Source of the DNA: Saccharothrix sp. S26
GTDB taxonomy: Bacteria; Actinomycetota; Actinomycetes; Mycobacteriales; Pseudonocardiaceae
Direction of reading: 5' to 3'
DNA length: 64,000 nt
Assembly (NCBI RefSeq): GCF_021390395.1
Contig: NZ_JAJUWT010000035.1
Location: 1-64,000, forward strand
Of this stretch, positions 1 to 9,419 are shown piece after piece (position 1 is the first letter of the stretch; each line of letters begins with the position of its first letter). The notes under the pieces were generated by a model. It had not been told where the DNA came from. It saw only the letters and a list, made by a program, of their open reading frames with translations, and made no database searches. A program made the position numbers and the translations under genes.

Positions 1-397
1 TCCCGGTGAGGGTGTCGTCCTCCAGCGGGTCGGCCGCGTAGCCGACCTTGACCAGGTTGCGCTTGGTGAACTCGTCGGTGTTGACGATCAGGATCCCGCC
101 CTTGGGCAGGTCGTCGATGTTCGCCTTGAGCGCCGCCGGGTTCATCGCCACGAGCACGTCGGGGCGGTCACCGGGAGTGAGGATGTCGTAATCGGCGAAG
201 TGCAGCTGGAAGCTGGACACACCCGGCAGCGTGCCCTGTGGCGCCCGGATCTCGGCCGGGAAGTTCGGCTGGGTCGCGAGGTCGTTGCCGAACGCGGCGG
301 CCTCCGAGGTGAACCGGTCACCCGTGAGTTGCATGCCGTCACCGGAGTCACCGGCGAACCGGATCACCACGCGATCCAGCTTGACCACGTCGTGCAC
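1..397 (-). CDS. korA: 2-oxoacid:ferredoxin oxidoreductase alpha subunit (partial)
   Basis: N-terminal part of the alpha subunit of a CoA-dependent 2-oxoacid (probably 2-oxoglutarate) ferredoxin oxidoreductase, which couples oxidative decarboxylation of the keto acid to ferredoxin reduction in the cytoplasm. The GTG at 397 follows GGAGG with a 5-nt gap. The protein opens with VVIRFAGDSGDGMQLTGDRF, the conserved start of KorA's gamma-type domain, and runs on through NFPAEIRAPQGTLPGVSSFQ. It leaves the window at base 1 after about 132 residues. The thiamine-binding beta subunit (korB) would be expected just downstream, outside the window. The family is clear; the preferred substrate cannot be read from this piece. 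Confidence 0.9.
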   Translation of the reverse strand, partial: MHDVVKLDRVVIRFAGDSGDGMQLTGDRFTSEAAAFGNDLATQPNFPAEIRAPQGTLPGVSSFQLHFADYDILTPGDRPDVLVAMNPAALKANIDDLPKGGILIVNTDEFTKRNLVKVGYAADPLEDDTLTG

Positions 398-471
398 TTG
401 CTCCTCCGATCGAAGGGGGGCGAAGCGGTTCCCGGCGGGGGATCTCCCGGCGGGGAACCGCCTCGCGTCCG

Positions 472-2016
472 TCACGCGCGACCGCTGAAGTACAGACCGG
501 CGGTGTTCCAGGTGACCTGGCCGATCGCGCTGCCCAGCGCGCGACCGTGGAGGTCACCATCCTCGAAGTGGATGCCGCCGTAGCGGCGCGATATCCCGAC
601 CTGCGCGGCGGCGTCGCTGAACGTCGGCCACGACAGGGTGACCGGCGAGCTGGGCAGGTTGTTCTCGAAGACCAGCTGACCAGGCTGGATGGTCGTCGAC
701 ATGTTGAACTGGTCGCTGCCGGTGAACCGCCGGAACACCTCGGCCGCCGCGAAGCTGAACGTGCTGTGGCCGGACACGTACTCGGGGAACGGAGGCGTCG
801 GGAACGTGTCCTCCTGGTAGGGCCGCCACGTGGCGCCGTCCATCGTGACGGTGCCCCGGTTCGGACCGCCCCACGCGGCGATCTCCTGGCCATGGAACAG
901 GTGGCGCACCGAGGTGATCGGCCGCACGTAGTCGTAGTACCGCTTGACGTACCAGCACGCGACCGCGGCGTCGGCCTGGGCGTTGCCCATCGCGAAGAAC
1001 AGCTTGGCGTCCTCGTCCAACGTGTTGCCGTCGCGCCGGGACACGTCCTGCGTCAGCACCATCCAGTGACCGGCGGGCGTCACGGTGCCCGCGCCGTCGG
1101 CCCAGTACTCCGCGATGGCCTTCTGCTCTTCGGTCAGGTTCGAGCTGATGTCGATCAGCTGCTGAGCCTGCTGCACGAACCGCTCGGTGCCGTACAGCGC
1201 GGGGCCGGGGGCTTTCGAGCGGCGCAGGCCTTCGAGGATCCCCTTCTGCACGCCGTCCTGCCACGCCGCCGGCAGACCCTGCACCGCGAGCAGCTTGATC
1301 TTGCCCCACTGCGCGCCGACGAAACCGTCGGTGACCGTCGGGCCGTTGCGCGTCGGGTGGATCAGCGGCTGGTAGCTGTTCGGGTCGCGCACCGTCGCCG
1401 GGTCGAAGGCGAAGATGTCCATCGGGTCGTTGCGCGGAACCCAGCCGGTGTAGTCGCTGTACGGCGCGCCGCCGTTGAGGTCACCGAGCTGGTTGGCGCC
1501 GTCGCGGTGGCGGTAGTCCAGCACCGCCTGGCACGCCTTGGTGCCGATCGCGGCGGGCGACGTCGCCCCGCCGGGCACGCTGTTCGGGTCGTAGCCGAGC
1601 TTGACCATGAGCTGGTCGAACGCGGGCTTGCTCGCGGGGTAGAGGTCCTTGAGCGCGAGGTAACCCGCGTAGCTGACGGCCTTGCTCTTGTTGGCGAGGG
1701 TCCGTTCGGCGGCCGGGCGGCGCAGTTGCGCACCGTAGCGCGTGCCGGTGGCCGTGCCGTCGTAGGCGGCCCACGCGTCATAGGTGCAGGTGTGCAGGAT
1801 GCCGATGGCGCGGGCCACGTGCGGCGGCCCGAGCTTGCCGACCTTGACGGCCTCCATGAGGGCTTGGTCCCACTGGATGATCACGTTGTCGCCGGCGGGC
1901 ACGGTCGCGCTCTCAGCACCGGCCACCGGCGTGAACACGCTCGCGGTGAGGGTGGCGGCCAGGGCGACCGGCGTCAGCGTCGAGCGCAAACCGCGGCGAC
2001 GTTTGTCAGGGCTCAC
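472..2016 (-). CDS. Secreted vanadium-dependent haloperoxidase / PAP2-type phosphatase family protein
   Basis: The 514-residue protein begins with a Sec-type signal peptide: KRRR at residues 5-8, a hydrophobic stretch, and a likely Ala-X-Ala cleavage near residue 34. All three oxyanion-binding motifs of the vanadium haloperoxidase/acid phosphatase superfamily are visible: K-X6-R-P (Lys358 to Arg365), SGH (His417) and SR-X5-H (His483). The pocket can hold vanadate, giving a haloperoxidase, or phosphate, giving a phosphatase; sequence alone does not decide. The length fits bacterial family members better than the short PAP2 lipid phosphatases. The GTG start at 2016 has GGAG about 7 nt upstream. 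The enzyme should act outside the membrane. It reads towards korA but shares no obvious role with it. Confidence 0.85.
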   Translation of the reverse strand: MSPDKRRRGLRSTLTPVALAATLTASVFTPVAGAESATVPAGDNVIIQWDQALMEAVKVGKLGPPHVARAIGILHTCTYDAWAAYDGTATGTRYGAQLRRPAAERTLANKSKAVSYAGYLALKDLYPASKPAFDQLMVKLGYDPNSVPGGATSPAAIGTKACQAVLDYRHRDGANQLGDLNGGAPYSDYTGWVPRNDPMDIFAFDPATVRDPNSYQPLIHPTRNGPTVTDGFVGAQWGKIKLLAVQGLPAAWQDGVQKGILEGLRRSKAPGPALYGTERFVQQAQQLIDISSNLTEEQKAIAEYWADGAGTVTPAGHWMVLTQDVSRRDGNTLDEDAKLFFAMGNAQADAAVACWYVKRYYDYVRPITSVRHLFHGQEIAAWGGPNRGTVTMDGATWRPYQEDTFPTPPFPEYVSGHSTFSFAAAEVFRRFTGSDQFNMSTTIQPGQLVFENNLPSSPVTLSWPTFSDAAAQVGISRRYGGIHFEDGDLHGRALGSAIGQVTWNTAGLYFSGRA

Positions 2017-2254
2017 TGATGCTCCAGGTGAAAAACGAACCGGGTAAGACCTGCGGGATTACTTCAGAGGCCCCGTCACCCGGGCGTCACGCGCGCATCA
2101 ATCGTCGAGTTCAGCGGCTCGCACATCGGAAATCTTCATGGCCGGCTCACGAGTTGATCTTGATCGGAGCGGTGACCGCCCCTCAAGCTTCAGAGTGAAG
2201 GACGCGATCCGCCAACCCGGTCGTGCGGGTCGTCATTCACGAGAGGCGTACCCG

Positions 2255-2788
2255 ATGACCAAGCCCGCAGCCGATCCCGGACCCGTCGAGACGACGGCGA
2301 ACCGGTGGGCGAGCAAGGCACCCGCTCGACCGAACACCTCGGTGATCATCAGGGCCACGGCGATCACCGTCGTCATGCTCCTGCTGCTGGTCGCGATCGG
2401 CGAGGTGACCCGGTCGGTGTTGTTCACCGCCCCGCTGGCGGCGACCGCGATGTTGCTCGTGGCGATGCACGCGACACCGCCCGCGCAGCCCCGCAACGTG
2501 GTACTGGGCCACCTCGTGTCGGTGGTGATCGGTCTGCTGATGGTCGCCGCGTTCGGGCATCACCTGTGGGTCGCGGCGGTGGCCGCGGGCCTGGCCGTCG
2601 GCGGCATGCTCGCGCTGCGGGCCGCGCACGCGCCGGCGGCGGCGACCGCCGCGGTGGTCGTGGTGCAGGTGATCGCGCCGCTGACCGCGGTGCTCGTGTT
2701 CCTGATCGGCAGCGTGCTGCTGATCGCCGTCGGGTGGGTCGTCGGCAAGTTGATCCCCGCTTTGCGCTACCCCACCTACTGGTGGTGA
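2255..2788 (+). CDS. HPP family integral membrane protein
   Basis: A 177-residue protein with an approximately 35-residue polar N-terminus followed by about five hydrophobic segments. The motif PAQPRNVVLGHLVS (around residues 77-90) is the hallmark of HPP-family membrane proteins (PF04982), some of which take part in nitrite transport in plastids and cyanobacteria. The name-giving HPP is ATPP here, a common drift. The ATG at 2255 was chosen because GAGAGG lies 8 nt upstream; an upstream in-frame extension lacks a ribosome site. The rhodanese gene starts 43 nt after its stop on the same strand, so the two may be co-transcribed. The transported substrate is unknown. Confidence 0.75.
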   Translation: MTKPAADPGPVETTANRWASKAPARPNTSVIIRATAITVVMLLLLVAIGEVTRSVLFTAPLAATAMLLVAMHATPPAQPRNVVLGHLVSVVIGLLMVAAFGHHLWVAAVAAGLAVGGMLALRAAHAPAAATAAVVVVQVIAPLTAVLVFLIGSVLLIAVGWVVGKLIPALRYPTYWW

Positions 2789-2830
2789 CCGCGCATCACC
2801 ATCGCAACGAACACCAAGAGAGCTGAGGAC

Positions 2831-3661
2831 ATGTCGAAGGACCAACCGCTCGTCGACTCCGCATGGTTACTCGCCCACCTCGATGATCCCTCGGTCGTCG
2901 TGGTGGAAATCGACAACGGCACCGCGAACTACGAGTCCGGACACGTACCCGGTGCCGTGAAGATCGACTGGGAGCGCGACCTGCTCGACCCGGTAGTGCG
3001 CGACGTGGTGCCGCGTGACCGGTTCGAGCGGCTGGTGTCCGCGTCGGGCATCGGCAACGACGACACGGTCGTGTTCTACAGCGCGCAGAGCAACTGGTGG
3101 GCGGCGGTCGCCTACTGGTACTTCCGCATGTACGGGCACCGGGACGTGCGGCTGCTCGACGGCGGCCGGCGGGCGTGGATCGTCGGCGGTCACCCGCTGA
3201 GCAAGGAAACGGTCACCCGCCCCCGCACCCAGTACCGGGCCAAGGACCTCGACCTCACGACCCGGGCCTACCGCGACGACGTGCTCGGCGGTTCGTCGGC
3301 GCTGGTGGACGTGCGCTCGCCCGAGGAGTACTCCGGCGAACTGCTGGCCGCGCGGGGCATGTCGCAGGACCACCCCCAGCGACGGGGCCACATCCCGAGC
3401 GCGGTGAACATCCCGTGGACCGAGACGGTCAACGAGGACGAGACGTTCAAATCACCCGAGGAGATCGCTGCGGTCTACCGCGAGCACGGCGTCTCGCTGG
3501 AGGACGGCGTCACCGTGTACTGCCGCATGGGTTGGCGCTCCTCGCACTCGTGGTTCGCCCTCAGTGAGCTGCTCGGCGTCGACGGAGTGCGCAACTACGA
3601 CGGAAGCTGGAACGAATACGGGATGCTCACCGGCGTACCCATCGAGCGCGCGTCCGTTTGA
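2831..3661 (+). CDS. Two-domain rhodanese (thiosulfate/3-mercaptopyruvate sulfurtransferase)
   Basis: A 276-residue tandem rhodanese. The N-terminal domain (about 1-130) has lost the catalytic cysteine: its loop reads FYSAQSNWWAA. The C-terminal domain carries the active-site loop YCRMGWRSSH with Cys231. This layout, an inactive first half and an active second half, is normal for the family, which moves sulfane sulfur from thiosulfate or mercaptopyruvate to cyanide or thiol acceptors in the cytosol. The loop CRMGWR does not clearly match the thiosulfate-type (CRKGVT) or mercaptopyruvate-type (CGTGVT) signature, so the donor is not assigned. The ATG lies 43 nt downstream of the HPP gene, behind an AGAGAG-like ribosome site. 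Confidence 0.9.
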   Translation: MSKDQPLVDSAWLLAHLDDPSVVVVEIDNGTANYESGHVPGAVKIDWERDLLDPVVRDVVPRDRFERLVSASGIGNDDTVVFYSAQSNWWAAVAYWYFRMYGHRDVRLLDGGRRAWIVGGHPLSKETVTRPRTQYRAKDLDLTTRAYRDDVLGGSSALVDVRSPEEYSGELLAARGMSQDHPQRRGHIPSAVNIPWTETVNEDETFKSPEEIAAVYREHGVSLEDGVTVYCRMGWRSSHSWFALSELLGVDGVRNYDGSWNEYGMLTGVPIERASV

Positions 3662-3768
3662 TTCCCCGATCGCCGGCAGGCGTTCGACGATTCCTCCCCC
3701 GAGTCCTCGAACGCCTGCCGCGCCTTGTCCACCCTTGTCGCGTTGCCGGGCCTGAGGAGCGCCTGACC

Positions 3769-4590
3769 ATGTCCGAAACGATCACCGAACACGTGTGGTC
3801 GCACTACCCGGCGACCCCGTCGTCGCCACAGCGCTGCGCTCGTACGCAGGTGCGCCTGCTCGGCGGGTTCGAGTTCCACCACGACGGCCACCGGGTCCAG
3901 CTCGGAGCGAGCGCGGAACGGCTGGTCGCGCTGTTGGCGCTGCGCGGCGCCCCGGTCAGCCGCGCCAGGGTGGCCGCCGTGCTGTGGCCGGACGCCTCCG
4001 CGACCCGTGCGGCGGCCAACCTGCGTTCAGTGCTGTGGCGGATGCCGCCGGGCGGCGATTCCAGCGTGGTCTCCAGCCGGGACCAGCTCAGGCTGTCCGA
4101 CGGCGTGTCGGTGGACCTGCACGCGGCTGACGACCTCGCGTTGCGGGTGCTCGACGGTGACATGGCGCTGGTCGACACCGACAACATCGGGGTCGCGGTG
4201 CGCCAGTTGCTCTTCAAGGACCTGCTGCCGGAGCACACCGAGGACGCATGGCTGTGGGAGGAGCGCGAGCGGTTCCGCCAATTGCGGCTGCACGCGCTGG
4301 AGGTGTTGTGCCGAATGCTGTCCGCCAAAGGGCTCGGGGGCCTCGCGATCGAGGTCGGCCTGGCGGCGTTGCACGCCGACCCGTACCGGGAAAGCGCGCA
4401 CCGCGCGCTCATCGACGTGCACCTCGCCGAAGGCAACCGCCGCGAGGCCGCCCGCCAGTTCGAGGAGTGCAGGCGGCTGCTGCACGACGAACTGGGCATC
4501 TCACCCTCGGACTTGCTGACCCAACGGATCCACCAGACCTGCCTCTCGATGGACGACCGCCTTTTCCGGAGCCTGCCGGAATACCCGTAA
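3769..4590 (+). CDS. Winged-helix/BTAD transcriptional regulator (SARP-like)
   Basis: 273 residues. Residues about 25-90 form an OmpR-type winged-helix domain (start VRLLGGFEF, then ERLVALLALRGAPVSRARVA). Residues about 110-260 form a bacterial transcriptional activator domain (BTAD) ending in AARQFEECRRLLHDELGISPS, the signature of SARP-type activators of actinomycete secondary metabolism. There is no NB-ARC or TPR extension, so it is a small SARP. The ATG at 3769 has GAGGAG ending 9 nt upstream; a longer frame back to 3658 overlaps the rhodanese stop and has no ribosome site. The last 90 bp overlap the end of the convergent DoxX gene. Its target genes are not evident from position. Confidence 0.8.
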   Translation: MSETITEHVWSHYPATPSSPQRCARTQVRLLGGFEFHHDGHRVQLGASAERLVALLALRGAPVSRARVAAVLWPDASATRAAANLRSVLWRMPPGGDSSVVSSRDQLRLSDGVSVDLHAADDLALRVLDGDMALVDTDNIGVAVRQLLFKDLLPEHTEDAWLWEERERFRQLRLHALEVLCRMLSAKGLGGLAIEVGLAALHADPYRESAHRALIDVHLAEGNRREAARQFEECRRLLHDELGISPSDLLTQRIHQTCLSMDDRLFRSLPEYP

Positions 4591-5016
4591 GGCCACGTTC
4601 GCCAAGGCGCACACCAGCACCGCGTTCTTCAGCACGTATTGGCCGTTCAAGGTCGGAACACCCCAGGCTGCCCATATTTCACTCGGCAGGATGAGTGCGG
4701 TCAGGAAGATCCCCGACATGTGCACCACGGCCACGACGATGGTGAGCCTGGGCAATTTTCCGGTCATCAGCCCGATACCGACCAGTACTTCCATCACGGC
4801 CAGCAGTGGCATGGACACGGTGGGCTTGACCAGTCCCATCGTCATCGCCGACATCGCCCGGCCGGCCAGGTCGTCCACGGGACTCAGGCCGGGCGCCACC
4901 TTGAGCGCGCCGAACCACACGTACAGCACGCCGATGACCGCGCGCTGTACCGCGACCTGGCTGCGCTGGTAGCGATCAATAATATCGATAACGATCCTCC
5001 GGCGACCCGTCAGCAT
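4501..5016 (-). CDS. DoxX-like integral membrane protein
   Basis: 171 residues with four hydrophobic segments; the region VIGVLYVWFGALKV and later VLVGIGLMTGKLPRL resemble DoxX/DoxD-like membrane proteins, a broad family linked to redox or quinone partners. No catalytic function can be assigned. The ATG at 5016 sits 5 nt behind AGGAGGC, clearly better than the in-frame upstream start at 5085. The 3' end runs 90 bp into the convergent BTAD regulator gene, so both C-termini are encoded by the same duplex; the hydrophilic tail after the last membrane segment is the part that overlaps. Confidence 0.65.
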   Translation of the reverse strand: MLTGRRRIVIDIIDRYQRSQVAVQRAVIGVLYVWFGALKVAPGLSPVDDLAGRAMSAMTMGLVKPTVSMPLLAVMEVLVGIGLMTGKLPRLTIVVAVVHMSGIFLTALILPSEIWAAWGVPTLNGQYVLKNAVLVCALANVALRVFRQAPEKAVVHREAGLVDPLGQQVRG

Positions 5017-5214
5017 TGTGCCTCCTGTGAAGTCGGTGAGCGGGCCAGAGGTTAGCGAAAAGTCTGTCGCTGACCCGTTGCCCATTCGTCACGATGACTT
5101 TGTTGACTCGGCAACCGGTGGGAATTGCGCGGTAAGGTGGGTTTGAGGGGTGGCGGGTGAAAAGAGCAGGTCGCTAACCCGGTGCTGAACCACTACATCG
5201 AGCGTCTGCTGGTC

Positions 5215-6241
5215 TCACCGAGGACGACGGCGTCGTCCACTGCCGGGTTCGTACTCGTTGATGAGGCCGCCGAGGACTGGTCGGCGATGTATCGACGTGT
5301 AGCTCGGCTCTACTGGTGGCCTGTCCGGTCGTGGTGGTGCGAGCTGGAGTGCTTGGTGTGGTCGGTGGTGGTTGTAGTGGGATGCGTAGCGGTCCGGCAC
5401 CGTCCGCAGGTGGTGTTCGTTGATGATGGGCAGTCGGTCGGTGACTTCGCGTCTGACGGTGCCGATGAACCGTTCGGCTTGGGTGTTGGCTCGCGGGCAG
5501 CGTGGTGGGATCTTCACGATCTGGATGCCGGTTGTGGTGAGGACCGCGTCGAGCGAGGTGGTGAACTGGCCGGCTCGGTCGCGGATGGGGAACCGGAAGC
5601 TGTCGGCTCGGTCGTCGAGGTCCATGAGTAGGTTGCGGGCTTGTTGGGTGGTCCGGGGTCCGTCGGGGTTGGTGGTGCCGAGGACGTGGACGTAGCGGGT
5701 GGCGACTTCCATCAGGCCAGCAGGCTCGTGGCCTGGGTGCGGAGGAACCGTCGCCATGACATGTCGGTGTCGCGCTGCGGTGCGGGCGGTATTCGTAGGC
5801 GTTTGAGCACGCGGTGAACCGTTGAGGCGGCTACCAGGTGGCCGAGCTTGAGCAGTTCGCCTGGATCCTGCGGTAGGCCCAGCCGGTGTTCTCCCGCGCC
5901 ATGCGCTCGATCAACGCCATGAGGGTGTCGTCGACCGGCGGTCGGCCGGTTCGGTTCGGGTAGGTCCACTTCCGCGCGATCAGGCGCCGGTGCCATCGCA
6001 GGATGGTTTCCGGGGTCACCAACCGGTGCTCGCGCGGCAGTCGGGGGAGTCGTCGGACCAACGCGGCGAGCACCGCACGATCGGCCCACTCCAACTGCGG
6101 GCGGGGGTTGGTTCGTCGCAGCACGGCGACCTCGTGCCGCAGTACCAGCAGTTCGACGTCCTTGGCCGTGGAAGACCGGCTGAGCAGAACCAACCAGCCA
6201 CCGAGCCGGATGAAGGTCAGGTACAGCAGTCGTAACGCCAC
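5215..6241 (-). pseudogene. DDE integrase-core transposase, frameshifted and deleted
   Basis: Remains of an IS3/IS481-like transposase. The N-terminal part (6241 down to about 5860) reads intact through LEWADRAVLAALVRRLP and ENTGWAYRRIQ. A one-base slip then moves the frame to GELLKLGHLVAASTVHRVLK. After RRFLRTQATSLLA (about 5712) a further shift and deletion removes the segment that should hold the first catalytic Asp (usually DFFHVDT). Reading resumes at MEVATRYVHVLGTTNP and keeps the second Asp (RDRAGQFT) and the Glu (TQAERFIGTVRRE). With one of three DDE residues missing and two frame breaks the element cannot move itself. Confidence 0.85.
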
Positions 6242-6309
6242 ACCTCACGATCATGCCCTGGAGGTCCAGCGTGCCCGATCGTCGCAGCTCAGCATGCCAG
6301 TGCAGAATT
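6229..6309. repeat. 81-bp IS end repeat, copy 1
   Basis: This stretch, spanning the transposase start and the outer end of the element, recurs almost unchanged at 39382-39462 and in a shorter form at 33698-33745. The shared core is CGATCGTCGCAGCTCAGCAT (6276-6295). It marks the 5' end of one transposon family in three places. Confidence 0.8.
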
Positions 6310-6546
6310 GTGGCACCTCACAGGCCGAACACGGTGTCATTCGGTGCGAGGGATGGCGTATCGATCCCTTGACTGGTCTCTGACCAGGAGTGAAGCGGTC
6401 GGTCGGTCGAGCCGAGCTGCGGTCAAGCCGTGACCGGCAGTGCCTGGCGCGAGGTCCTGCTCGTACTGGTCTTGACGGCTGGTAGGCGCACCCTCACGCG
6501 GCACCCCCCCGGAGGTCCTTTCCGTTGGCCGGCAACCTCCATACGG

Positions 6547-6690
6547 TCATTCCTGGGTTGGGTCGGCGGTGACTCCGGTGCCGTGTTCGAGGAACGCCAG
6601 TGCGTAGAGGCGTTTGCCGAGCACGGTGTCGAGGTGGAGGAAGTCCGGCAGCACCTGCCAGACCGTGATGGCCGGTGGCCGGGCGGCGGC
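6547..6690 (-). pseudogene. Transposase scrap (DDE core fragment)
   Basis: A short piece on the minus strand reads WQVLPDFLHLDTVLGKRLYA and then LAFLEHGTGVTADPTQ before a stop at 6547. It matches the start of the DDE core in the transposase remnant at 38.6-39.4 kb (ADFLHLDTGLGRRLYALAFL). It holds the first catalytic Asp but nothing upstream or downstream, so it is a fragment of a second insertion of the same family beside the first. Confidence 0.65.
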
Positions 6691-7380
6691 GTTCGACGCG
6701 TCGCCGGAATGACGATCCGCGTTCGGCGGGACACGTGCTGTGGAGCACCGGTGGACGAAGAGGTCTGGCGCGTGACGAGGTGGTCGACATGGTGGCGCCG
6801 CGCCCGGTGGCGACCACAACCGGCCTTGGCGCAGTGCCGCGCAGACTGCTCCGACGAGACGTCGGCTGTCGATGGCGTCGGGCGCCTTGGAGCTCTTGGC
6901 CTCGGCGCCGACCCCGCCGATCTCGCCCTGGACGACGTGCAGCCGAGCGAGCGTGCGGGCCACCTCCACCGGCATCCCGATCCGCCTCCACAAGAGCCTC
7001 GAGCAGCGGCGGAACGGCCTCGTGTCACCGACCGGCCGCCGCGTGCGGGTCACCGCGCGGGCGCGTGGCCCTCCGCCGGCAGCCGACCCACGAAACCCAG
7101 GGCACGTCACCACCGTTGCGGACGCATCCGGCACGCACCGTGATCACTGTCAGGCCGCCGCACTGGCCTGCCGGTGCCGTCGAACACCACCTACGCCTAC
7201 GCACGGGCGAACTCGAGTTGTTCGTCCAGCGGCTCAGACGGCTACGAGGCCACCTGGTGGACCCCGGTCCACCAGGTGCAAGCGGCGTTCTCAGCTGTCG
7301 GCCCCCACGGCCACTGGGCCTTCGGGGCCGCGGCTGGAACCCTCGTCCAGGACGATCCCGCCACCGGGAGGACACGAGGT
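6691..7380. other. Gene-free interval between IS debris and vdh
   Basis: No frame gives a recognisable protein. A minus-strand stretch near 6840-6990 (ARTLARLHVVQGEIGGVGAE) looks coding-like but matches no family I know and soon breaks down. This is probably decayed insertion DNA followed by the downstream region of the valine dehydrogenase gene. Confidence 0.4.
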
Positions 7381-8484
7381 TCAGGGCTTCGCGCCCGACG
7401 GCCTCGTGCCGGCCGCGGCGGTGATGCGTTGTTCGGCGATGCCGTCGGCGGCTTCGCCGGGCAGCATGCCCGTGGACGCCGCTCGGGCCAGCACCGCGAG
7501 CGTGGTGTCGAAGATCTTCTCCACCTTCAGGGAGGTGTCGAGAGCCGAGTGCCCGCGCAGTTGACCGGCGGCCTGGATCACGCCACCCGCGTTGGCGACG
7601 TAGTCGGGCACGTAGAGGACACCGCGATCGGCCAGCAACCGCTCCACGCGCGGGTGGGCGAGCTGATTGTTGGCGGCTCCGCACACGACCTTGGCGGTGA
7701 TCACAGGCGCGACGTCGTCGTTCAGCGTCGCGCCCAGTGCGCAGGGGGCGTAGACGTCCAACCCGGGGATCCGGACCAAGGTGTCGGTGTCGTCGACGGC
7801 GACGACTTCGCGAAGTCTTCCGGTGACCCGGGACACCGCCTCGCCGAGCACGTCGGTCACCACCACCGTCGCGCCTTCCCGGACGAGGAGTTCCACCAAC
7901 GGGCGCCCGACCTTGCCCAGTCCCGCGACGCCGACCGTCCGGCCGCGCAGCGACGAAGTGCCCCAACGGTGGTGTGCGGCGGCCTTCATGCCGTTGAGCA
8001 CGCCGCGGGCGGTGTGGAGCGCCGTCTCCCCGACACCGTCGACCACGCGCGACAAGCCCGCCGTCCACTGGCACACCCGGGCCACCACGTCCATGTCCGA
8101 CGTGGTGGTGCCGAGATCGGAGCCCGTCACGTAGGAACCGCCGAGGGAGGCGACGAACTGGCCGAAGGCCAGCAGCAGTTCCTTGGACTTGACCCGGACC
8201 GGGTCACCGATGATGACAGCCTTTCCGCCGCCGAAGTCGAGGCCGGCGACCGCGTTCTTGTAGGACATGCCGCGCGACAGGTTCAACACGTCCACGATGG
8301 CCTCCTCGTCGCTCCCGTACGCGCGGAACCGGGTTCCTCCCAGTGCCGGGCCGAGTGCGGTCGAGTGGATGGCGATGACGGCCTTCAGGCCCGATGCCCG
8401 GTCCTGGCACAGGATCACTTTCTCGTGCTCGAAGCCGGCCGAACCGAGGACGGCGGTCGGCGCGCTGACGCTGAACGAACTCAT
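7381..8484 (-). CDS. vdh: Valine (branched-chain amino acid) dehydrogenase
   Basis: A 367-residue Glu/Leu/Phe/Val dehydrogenase. It oxidatively deaminates valine, and usually leucine and isoleucine, to the 2-keto acid with NAD+. The substrate-binding Lys76 lies in RGMSYKNAVAGLDFGGGK and the catalytic Lys88 ends that stretch. The NAD-binding Rossmann motif GVAGLGKVG is at about 185-193, and NNQLAH and the closing PDYVANAGG are typical. The ATG at 8484 follows GGAGGAGAAGC. Known actinomycete Vdh enzymes feed branched precursors into secondary metabolism; here it heads a block with a ketoacid decarboxylase and leuA-D, consistent with supplying 2-ketoisovalerate (inference). The SDR gene lies 146 nt upstream on the same strand. 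Confidence 0.92.
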   Translation of the reverse strand: MSSFSVSAPTAVLGSAGFEHEKVILCQDRASGLKAVIAIHSTALGPALGGTRFRAYGSDEEAIVDVLNLSRGMSYKNAVAGLDFGGGKAVIIGDPVRVKSKELLLAFGQFVASLGGSYVTGSDLGTTTSDMDVVARVCQWTAGLSRVVDGVGETALHTARGVLNGMKAAAHHRWGTSSLRGRTVGVAGLGKVGRPLVELLVREGATVVVTDVLGEAVSRVTGRLREVVAVDDTDTLVRIPGLDVYAPCALGATLNDDVAPVITAKVVCGAANNQLAHPRVERLLADRGVLYVPDYVANAGGVIQAAGQLRGHSALDTSLKVEKIFDTTLAVLARAASTGMLPGEAADGIAEQRITAAAGTRPSGAKP

Positions 8485-8630
8485 GCTTCTCCTCCTGGAG
8501 GACGGGGAATCGTCGCCACCGCCGACCGGACGCGCCCTCCGTCACGCCGGCGGCGAGGTGGTCGTCGTGGGGCGCAGGCGTGCCACGAGGACGCCGGGAA
8601 GAGGTGATCCGCCCCGCCCTGGGAGAGGGC

Positions 8631-9419
8631 TCACAGGTCGGGGAAGCCCAGGTCGACGTTGAGCGCGTGCAATCCGCCGTCGACCTCGATCACCTTCCCG
8701 GTCAGGTACGCGCTCGCGTCCGTGGCGAGGTAGAGGACCGCGGCCGCGACGTCCTGCGGATCGCCGATACGCCGTAGCGGTGTCGACGCCTCGACCCGCT
8801 CGCGCATCACCTCCTCACCGACCAACTTCCGCAACGCCGACGTGAGCACAGTCCCGGGCGCCACGGCGTTGACCCGGATCCTGGGTGCCAGATCCGCGGC
8901 GGAGAGGCGGGTGTAGTGCGTCAACGCGGCCTTGGCCGTCCCGTAGGCGAGGAACCCGCGACCGGCGACGCGTCCGATCACGGACGAGATGTTGACGATC
9001 GCGCCGCCGTCGCCGCGCAGCATCACTTCAGCCCCGGCACGCGTCAGGGCGTCAGCGGTGGACACGTTGAAGCGGAAAGCCCTTTCGAGGAGGTCCGTCG
9101 AGCTTCGCCCCAGCGGACCGGGCCGGCCACCGCCCACGTTGTTGACCACCACGTCGAGCCGGCCGAACTCGGCCTCGGCGACACCCGCCAACGCCGCTGC
9201 CGAACCCGGGTCGGACAGGTCGCTTTCCACCACGTGCGCTCGACGACCCCTCTGCCGCACCTCGTCCGCCACCGCGAGCAGTTGTGACCGGGTGCGCGCG
9301 GCGAGCACGACATCCGCCCCCGCTTCGGCGAGCGCGATGGCGATCGCCGCACCGATGCCGCGGCCGGCGCCCGTCACCACCGCGACCTCGCCGTCCAGGC
9401 GGAACCGATCGAGAATCAT
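8631..9419 (-). CDS. Short-chain dehydrogenase/reductase (classical SDR)
   Basis: 262 residues. Cofactor motif TGAGRGIG at 16-23, structural VNNVGG near 92-97, catalytic Ser about 145 and YGTAK with Tyr159/Lys163. The acidic residue expected for NAD(H) preference is not obvious after strand 2 (LAARTRSQ), which favours NADP(H). The substrate is unknown. Lying between vdh and a PHA-synthase-like gene and facing a 2-ketoacid decarboxylase, it could reduce an aldehyde or a 3-ketoacyl thioester (inference). The ATG at 9419 follows AAGGGG; an upstream extension to 9551 is low-complexity and has no ribosome site. Confidence 0.88.
   Translation of the reverse strand: MILDRFRLDGEVAVVTGAGRGIGAAIAIALAEAGADVVLAARTRSQLLAVADEVRQRGRRAHVVESDLSDPGSAAALAGVAEAEFGRLDVVVNNVGGGRPGPLGRSSTDLLERAFRFNVSTADALTRAGAEVMLRGDGGAIVNISSVIGRVAGRGFLAYGTAKAALTHYTRLSAADLAPRIRVNAVAPGTVLTSALRKLVGEEVMRERVEASTPLRRIGDPQDVAAAVLYLATDASAYLTGKVIEVDGGLHALNVDLGFPDL

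Noticed and set aside
547..2019. A 490-codon plus-strand frame at the haloperoxidase gene
   Set aside because: The minus strand has a signal peptide and three binding motifs; the plus frame is Arg/Val/Gly-rich noise.
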